In this document: positions 57,792-64,000 of the stretch, one piece after another
Numbering within the stretch: the stretch's first letter is position 1
Layout: every line of letters begins with the position of its first letter
Assembly: GCA_947561585.1 (NCBI GenBank)
Contig: CANNZV010000501.1
Coordinates: 1-64,000, forward strand
Source of the DNA: Caprella mutica
Taxonomy: Eukaryota; Arthropoda; Malacostraca; Amphipoda; Caprellidae
Length of the DNA stretch: 64,000 bases
Direction of reading: 5' to 3'
Made by a program: the position numbers and the translations under genes
Notes under the pieces: generated by a model
Database searches by the model: none
What the model was told of the DNA's origin: nothing
Seen by the model: only the letters and a program-made list of their open reading frames with translations

Positions 57792-58541
57792 TTATAAAGA
57801 GACTTTCGTTTCGACATAATCTTGGCTGAGGTCGTGTTTATAATCTTTAAAAAAAGAGCCATGGAATCTAATGTTCTGGGCAGAACAATTCCAATGATCG
57901 AATCCTATCGTCTTTTTCAGTATTACAGTATTGATGTCCTCCCATTCAAATTCATAGAATGAATATTGATTAGGAATTTGTTCAAAAAAGGGAGATCTTG
58001 CGTTTACTCGTTCTTGTAGAATTGTGTTGCAGAAGGAGTGAAGATTTTGAAGAGTTAAAATGATACTATAGGTTGTGTATTCAAATTGACAGCTTTTTAT
58101 ATGTTCTATGTGGTCTTCATATGTTCCGCAGTAGTTTCTACAGTAGAAATTCTCCTCAAGCAAAGTCATAATACCTTTAAGAACTAAATTGAAACTATGA
58201 ATATTATTAGTTTCTAAAGTAAAATCAGGTTCATTGTTCATTACATCATAAGTGAAGTTGGAGGTATGTATTCCTTTTAGTAAGCGATAAGTCTCGCGGG
58301 TCAATTTTACTAATTCTCGTTCGTTGGGGGATTGGGCTTCCGCGCGCAGGTTTATTTCTCCCACCACGTGCTTGATGGAAATAAGAAAAAGCAGAGATAG
58401 GGTATTATCTTGATAGTAGACGACGCAATTTTGATGGTGCTTGAGTCTTTTTAGTATTTCCCATGTAGGAATATCGGACAAGTTTTTCATATGATTTGCA
58501 AACTCCTCTATTATTTCTTGGCTTTCTTGGTGATCGATCAT
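57792..58541 (-). CDS. Unknown 249-residue protein, unit 1
   Basis: Starts at ATG 58541 and ends at TAA 57794-57792, two bases before the first RING codon. I do not recognise the fold. The protein is mixed alpha-helical in appearance, with no signal peptide or membrane segment. A Cys/His cluster (YCRNYCGTYEDHIEHIKSC, residues about 135-153) might bind zinc. Together with the RING frame it would make a protein of about 325 residues with a C-terminal RING, an architecture found among regulators in several large insect DNA viruses and in cellular E3 ligases; I cannot decide between them. It is preserved without stops in both units, with five amino-acid differences. Confidence 0.6.
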   Translation of the reverse strand: MIDHQESQEIIEEFANHMKNLSDIPTWEILKRLKHHQNCVVYYQDNTLSLLFLISIKHVVGEINLRAEAQSPNERELVKLTRETYRLLKGIHTSNFTYDVMNNEPDFTLETNNIHSFNLVLKGIMTLLEENFYCRNYCGTYEDHIEHIKSCQFEYTTYSIILTLQNLHSFCNTILQERVNARSPFFEQIPNQYSFYEFEWEDINTVILKKTIGFDHWNCSAQNIRFHGSFFKDYKHDLSQDYVETKVSL

Positions 58542-59223
58542 CTTGTCTAGGTAATCACTTATTCACAACTGACGTCTGTTCACTATGGCTGCTTCTTACA
58601 CAATGGGATGATTTCAACCGGTCGAGTGATGAGTAGTAGAATGGAACACACATCTAGGGTACCGTGACCATAAAACTGTCCTGTCAGATATTTGTTCAGA
58701 GAGCACTGAAAAAGATAAGGAACCATTGGCCTCTTGTGGTAATGTTTCAATTAATTGTGGAAAAAATATATCATAATTTGACAGTATATAAATTTATACA
58801 ATACTAATGTATACAATATATTTGAAGAAATTGAAATAAAGTTTTACATACAAACGAGTTTTTTTAAGATATATTTGTCGGACAAAATATGTCATTGATA
58901 TATGTATATTGTGATTAAGTGAAAATAGTGATATTTATTTTATTTTATCATCCAAAACGTAATAATGTTTATAATTTATGTGAATATCACATTTAAGGTT
59001 AAAGGTAAGATGTTTCAATTTTAACTTGGACTATTTTGTTAAATAAATTTTACCTATAGATACAACAATTGTTGAATTAATTAACGAAGTATAAATACAA
59101 AAATTATTATAAGAAAAAGATATCTCTTTGTAATTGAGCTTGACCTTTTACTATGAATGAAAATATATAATTATGATAGAAAAGAATGAGTTAAAACAGG
59201 ATACAGTAACATAAAAGGTATGG
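58542..59223. other. AT-rich region upstream of the unit 1 ORFs
   Basis: Probable 5' flank of the minus-strand ORF pair. TATCTTTTTCAG at about 58705-58716 on the minus strand could be a splice acceptor. No clear TATA box or initiator was identified. Confidence 0.35.
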
Positions 59224-59449
59224 TATCTACCAGAAGACGCAAAAATAGGACGTCACAGTTTTAGTTTGTGAGCCAGTTGCTCGTAATATCTCGTATTTGC
59301 ATGCTAAGTAGGGGAAGGGAAAGGTGCAGGTAAAATTATCTACCAGAAGACGCAAAAATAGGACGTCACAGTTTTAGTTTGTGAGCCAGTTGCTCGTAAT
59401 ATCTCGTATTTGCATGCTAAGTAGGGGGAGGGAAAGGTGCAGGTAAAAT
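59224..59449. repeat. 113 bp tandem duplication (unit 1 only)
   Basis: Two copies of a 113 bp segment start TATCTACCAGAAGACGC at 59224 and 59337. Unit 2 has one copy (63669-63781). Confidence 0.9.
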
Positions 59450-61029
59450 CAAACATTTGTTAATACGTGTTTTTATCTAAATAATACTTATTAAAAAAAG
59501 GATATTTAATTTATTTTGAAAAAGCGCCATCTAGTGATAAATAGCTCAAGCTTTGCACGAGTCATTGACGCCATCTAGTTGTTTTTCCATAAACGTTGTG
59601 CAAAAAAATTTTGTATTCATACGAGTAATTTATTAATTATAATTCTATAATTACTTTATTTAGTTTTATGAATTCTGTTATTTATAGCTTATTTCCACAG
59701 GTAAAAAGACATTCTATAAAGTTATGAACGTTCGTGAAGATTGTTCTGGAACGTTCTTGAAATAATATAAGCAACACCATCTAATAAATGTTCGCTTAAA
59801 CTTAGGTTTACAAATGAAAACTCTATTTTCTCTTAAAAGACAATGATTTGACCTGAACTATTTCATATCCGTTACTAATCAATGTCTATTTATCTTATTA
59901 TTTTGAAATATTTGATATGAAAATTAGACGCACCCCCTTCATATCGATAGGTAAAAAGTTAATTCATTAGTGTTTCGTGTGAAAAATATTAGAAATAGCA
60001 ATTATAGATAGGAATATAGATATAGTTCAGGTGTGTTTATATAGCTTGTTTATTTTACTTATCTATAAGAAATAAGGTCTTAAACATTGTAGTGAGCGAC
60101 CTCTGGTGGCGAATTTGTGTGAAAAAAGTGTGGTGTCAAATAGTCATTACGATCTGTCATTGCTGGTTCGAAATTAGTCTGAATGGTGTGTTTTGGAACA
60201 ATCTTTTATCGAACTCATTCAGTGAACTCATTTTCAATTTGTTCAATAATGTGTATAGTTTATTTGAGAGTTTATATAGAAGTTTATTTTTTCTTATAAA
60301 TTTGATAGTTTATTCAATTGTATATTTGTTCTATTAAATTTGATAGTTTATTCAATTGTTTGATTGTTCTTTTAAATTTGATAGTTTCATTAAAAGTTAT
60401 TGGTTGATAAGGATGCTTATTCTCCAGTATTTTAGACCCTCTTTGTGGCTAGTAATTTGAACCGAATATTCTCTAATAGCTAACTCCCGTCGTATCTGAT
60501 CTACGTATGGTACTCTTTCGGTAACTCTTGTTCAGAAGAGGATACTCAAGTGACGAAATCGGTAGTACAAAGAACTCTCGTCTAAGAGATTATTGGACGG
60601 AGTTATACTTTTGTGTCTCTACGTACAGTTCAATTAATATTTAACTGAAATTTATTGTCTTGTAGATTATCAAATAGGGATATATTTTTTTGTGCATTTA
60701 AAATAAATTTATGTAGGAATTATCATATTTTCAATGGCCATTCTTTGATGTTTATTGTTTACTATTTAGAAGTAAAACTGAGTTCATGTCATTCTTTAAT
60801 TTTTCCCACTTGCATCTTATTGTCTTTTCACGTACCAGTACCTTGTGAGAGAAAAGTAATGAACTCTAAGGCATAGTAATTATCCTATAGTATCTAACTA
60901 CAATATATCATTACCTACAAGCCTAAACCGACAGTTCAGAGTGCAGTTAGGGTGGAAATTTCCATTGGATTAATTAACCTAACATTATGTAACTCACTCT
61001 GGACTTTGGAAGATTGATATAAGATGTTA

Positions 61030-61509
61030 AACATGTAAATAACAATATATGGTGATTTACCTGAACGTATATTATATGGTTCACAATAATTAAGTTCAAA
61101 TGTCCAAATCTGTCCAACTTTTCCTAATCACAGTTCTACAACTTTTATTGGTTCTTAGACCAAAATATGCAATAAAGTTTTATGTGTGGAACATGTAAAT
61201 AACAATATATGGTGATTTACCTGAACGTATATTATATGGTTTACAATAATTAAGTTCAAATGTCCAAATCTGTCCAACATTTCCTAATCACAGTTCTACA
61301 ACTTTTATTGGTTCTTAGACCAAAATATGCAATAAAGTTTTATATGTGGAACATGTAAATAACAATATATGGTGATTTACCTGAACGTATATTATATGGT
61401 TTACAATAATTAAGTTCAAATGTCCAAATCTGTCCAACTTTTCCTAATCACAGTTCTACAACTTTTATTGGTTCTTAGACCAAAATATGCATTAAAGTTT
61501 TATATGTGG
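61030..61509. repeat. 160 bp tandem repeat, three copies (unit 2)
   Basis: Copies start at 61030, 61190 and 61350. The order of CTTTTCC/CATTTCC variants corresponds to unit 1 minus one inner copy. Confidence 0.92.
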
Positions 61510-62021
61510 ATATACTACTATTATTGATACAATTATAGTTAAAAAACCGAATCATAATGATTAAAATTGAACTAGTTATTACACAAAAAGCATACTATTT
61601 ACGTAGCAATTAATGCAATTTGAAGTTTTCTGGTCATTAGAACATTTTATTTATAACCATAGATTTTTTTTATCCGGTGGCCCAAGTACTAAATTGTTTG
61701 TCTCTCCATTAGGACAATAAGTTCATTATATCACTTAGACCACAGATCACAGAAAGTAAGGGATAAACATTACGCATGTGATGTTATTGGAAAGATTAGA
61801 TTTTATTTTTGGGTGAATTAAGTAAAGAAATGAATAATATAAATATATAAAATGTTACTACAGGGGAATTAAATTTTGATTATATTGTTTCTACAACTGA
61901 ATTTCTTAATATAAAATAGGTTACCGTGAGTTTCAATAATTTTTCATTTAGTACCAAATTTGATAGTGAATAGTAGAGTGGGATAAAATAATACAAAGTA
62001 GGTATTTTGTTATTGAAGTTT

Positions 62022-62243
62022 CTATTCAGGAATTAAAGACAGAAGGTTTTTGTATCCAGTGGCCCGAATGCATTCAGCAGAAACTCTCCGGCAAGTAGGA
62101 CAACTAATATCATATATGTTTCCGAACCATCTTTCGAAGCATTTCGTACAGAAGACATGTTTGCAGCTGGATAAAATGATCATCAAGTTTTTGGGAACGT
62201 TTTCTTTTAAGCAGGCACTACATAATGTAACTGATTTCTTCAA
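62022..62243 (-). CDS. RING finger domain, unit 2
   Basis: Same C3HC4 domain as in unit 1. It differs at residues in the loop before the last Cys pair (GNIYDIS for GNINDFS); all eight zinc ligands are retained. It also lacks an ATG and lies two bases after the stop of the 249-codon ORF in the same relative frame, so whatever links the two frames predates the duplication or is functional. Confidence 0.75.
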   Translation of the reverse strand: MKKSVTLCSACLKENVPKNLMIILSSCKHVFCTKCFERWFGNIYDISCPTCRRVSAECIRATGYKNLLSLIPE

Positions 62244-62245
62244 TG

Positions 62246-62995
62246 TTATAAAGAGACTTTCGTTTCGACATTATCTTGGCTGAGGTCGTGTTTATAATCT
62301 TTAAAGAAAGAGCCATGGAATCTAATGTTCTGGGCAGAACAATTCCAATGATCGAATCCTATCGTCTTTTTCAGTATTACAGTATTGATGTCCTCCCATT
62401 CAAATTCATAGAATGAATATTGATTAGGAATTTGTTCAAAAAAGGGAGATCTTGCGTTTACTCGTTCTTGTAGAATTGTGTTGCTGAAGGAGTGTAGATT
62501 TTGAAGAGTTAAAATGATACTATAGGTTGTGTATTCAAATTGACAGCTTTTTATATGTTCTATGTGGTCTTCATATGTTCCGCAGTAGTTTCTACAGTAG
62601 AAATTCTCCTCAAGCAAAGTCATAATACCTTTAAGAACTGAATTGAAACTATGAATATTATTAGTTTCTAAAGTAAATTCAGGTGCATTGTTCATTACAT
62701 CATAAGTGAAGTTGGAGGTATGTATTCCTTTTAGTAAGCGAAAAGTCTCGCGGGTCAATTTTACTAATTCTCGTTCGTTGGGGGATTGGGCTTCCGCGCG
62801 CAGGTTTATTTCTCCCACCACGTGCTTGATGGAAATAAGAAAAAGCAGAGAGAGAGTATTATCTTGATAGTAGACGACGCAATTTTGATGGTGCTTGAGT
62901 CTTTTTAGTATTTCCCATGTAGGAATATCGGACAAGTTTTTCATATGATTTGCAAACTCCTCTATTATTTCTTGGCTTTCTTGGTGATCGATCAT
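62246..62995 (-). CDS. Unknown 249-residue protein, unit 2
   Basis: Second copy of the unit 1 protein, ATG at 62995. Differences from unit 1 are Y to F in ETxRLLKG, EPDFT to APEFT, FNLVLK to FNSVLK, SFCNT to SFSNT and DYVE to DNVE. The putative zinc cluster is unchanged. Function unknown. Confidence 0.6.
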   Translation of the reverse strand: MIDHQESQEIIEEFANHMKNLSDIPTWEILKRLKHHQNCVVYYQDNTLSLLFLISIKHVVGEINLRAEAQSPNERELVKLTRETFRLLKGIHTSNFTYDVMNNAPEFTLETNNIHSFNSVLKGIMTLLEENFYCRNYCGTYEDHIEHIKSCQFEYTTYSIILTLQNLHSFSNTILQERVNARSPFFEQIPNQYSFYEFEWEDINTVILKKTIGFDHWNCSAQNIRFHGSFFKDYKHDLSQDNVETKVSL

Positions 62996-63668
62996 CTTGT
63001 CTAGGTAATCACTTATTCACAACTGACGTCTGTTCACTATGGCTGCTTCTTACACAATGGGATGATTTCAACCGGTCGAGTGATGAGTAGTAGAATGGAA
63101 CACACATCTAGGGTACCGTGACCATAAAACTGTCCTGTCAGATATTTGTTCAGAGAGCACTGAAAAAGATAAGGAACCATTGGCCTCTTGTGGTAATGTT
63201 TCAATTAATTGTGGAAAAAATATATCATAATTTGACAGTATATAAATTTATACAATACTAATGTATACAATATATTTGAAGAAATTGAAATAAAGTTTTA
63301 CATACAAACGAGTTTTTTAAAGATATATTTGTCGGACAAAATATGTCATTGATATATGTATATTGTGATTAAGTGAAAATAGTGATATTTATTTTATTTT
63401 ATCATCCAAAACGTAATAATGTTTATAATTTATGTGAATATCACATTTAAGGTTAAAGGTAAGATTTTAACTTGGACTATTTTGTTAAATAAATTTTACC
63501 TATAGATACAACAATTGTTGAATTAATTAACGAAGTATAAATACAAAAATTATTATAAGAAAAAGATATCTCTTTGTAATTGAGCTTGACCTTTTACTAT
63601 GAATGAAAATATATAATTATGATAGAAAAGAATGAGTTAAAACAGGATACAGTAACATAAAAGGTATG
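62996..63668. other. AT-rich region upstream of the unit 2 ORFs
   Basis: Matches 58542-59223 closely, apart from a short deletion near 63466. No gene. Confidence 0.4.
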
Positions 63669-63985
63669 GTATCTACCAGAAGACGCAAAAATAGGACGTC
63701 ACAGTTTTAGTTTGTGAGCCAGTTGCTCGTAATATCTCGTATTTGCATGCTAAGTAGGGGGAGGGAAAGGTGCAGGTAAAATCAAACATTTGTTAATACG
63801 TGTTTTTATCTAAATAATACTTATTAAAAAAAGGATATTTAATTTATTTTGAAAAAGCGCCATCTAGTGATAAATAGCTCAAGCTTTGCACGAGTCATTG
63901 ACGCCATCTAGTTGTTTTTCCATAAACGTTGTGCAAAAAAATTTTGTATTCATACGAGTAATTTATTAATTATAATTCTATAATT

Positions 63986-64000
63986 ACTTTATTTAGTTTT
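63986..64000. repeat. Start of tandem unit 3
   Basis: The last bases, ACTTTATTTAGTTTT, repeat the starts of units 1 and 2, so the array continues beyond the window. Confidence 0.7.

Larger units (their letters stand above)
55037..59652. repeat. Tandem unit 1 (about 4616 bp)
   Basis: First of at least two head-to-tail units, starting ACTTTATTTAGTTTTAT. The same start recurs at 59653 and again at 63986. The unit contains, left to right, the 580 bp block also found at 29793, four 160 bp repeats, a RING ORF, a 249-codon ORF, an AT-rich stretch and two 113 bp repeats. It ends with two phrases of the form GCGCCATCTAGTG / GACGCCATCTAGTTG. Identity to unit 2 appears high in the right two thirds and lower at the left end. 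Confidence 0.88.
59653..63985. repeat. Tandem unit 2 (about 4333 bp)
   Basis: Second head-to-tail unit with the same order of parts. It is about 280 bp shorter, mainly because it has three 160 bp repeats and one 113 bp segment. The 81-codon frame at 60092-60337 repeats that at 29965-30267 and is not considered a gene. Confidence 0.88.

Overview
The window reads as repeat-dense, AT-rich nuclear DNA of an arthropod, most likely an insect. The evidence is spliced-gene signals, no bacterial operon structure, APE-type LINEs, Tc1, hAT-like and LTR elements, and many MITEs with exact target-site duplications. I cannot name the species. I recognise no housekeeping gene, rRNA, tRNA or CRISPR array. 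Nearly everything that can be assigned is mobile, viral-derived or tandemly repeated.

Layout. 0-3 kb: MITEs nested in each other. 3.2-9.5 kb: an LTR element on the minus strand with a 5 kb interior lacking long reading frames and a MITE inside one LTR. 10.1-15.4 kb: a candidate 5.3 kb DNA transposon with subterminal AATATT-rich arrays, a short hypothetical ORF, a possible exon and younger insertions. 15.8-17.5 kb and 28.6 kb: the two halves of a Rep-like gene (HUH endonuclease domain of a CRESS-DNA virus, an endogenous viral element). It is split by an 11.2 kb LTR retrotransposon (17477-28636) whose 1240 bp LTRs differ at one base that I can find and whose 8.7 kb interior encodes nothing recognisable. 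29-33.9 kb: dispersed repeats, 24 bp and 36 bp minisatellites, and a long foldback element. 33.9-38.5 kb: a nearly intact two-ORF CR1/Jockey-type LINE with one nonsense and one frameshift lesion. 40.2-45.4 kb: an internally deleted Tc1 element carrying a second, compositionally unusual LINE flanked by an 18 bp target-site duplication. That LINE has a GC-rich leader that can pair like an HDV-type ribozyme, a 2A-like NPGP motif and C-terminal zinc fingers. 46-55 kb: MITEs, a 1.1 kb compound 14/16/14 bp minisatellite and a hAT-like element with a perfect 8 bp duplication. 55.0-64.0 kb: head-to-tail tandem units of about 4.3-4.6 kb. Each unit carries on the minus strand a 249-codon ORF of unknown function followed two bases later, in another frame, by a 73-codon C3HC4 RING domain; a third unit begins at the window edge.

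The most interesting items are the Rep-like EVE interrupted between codons 15 and 16 by a very young non-coding LTR element, the tandem RING-bearing units, and the nested LINE with ribozyme-like leader. Alignments, identities and foldings were judged by eye; none was computed.
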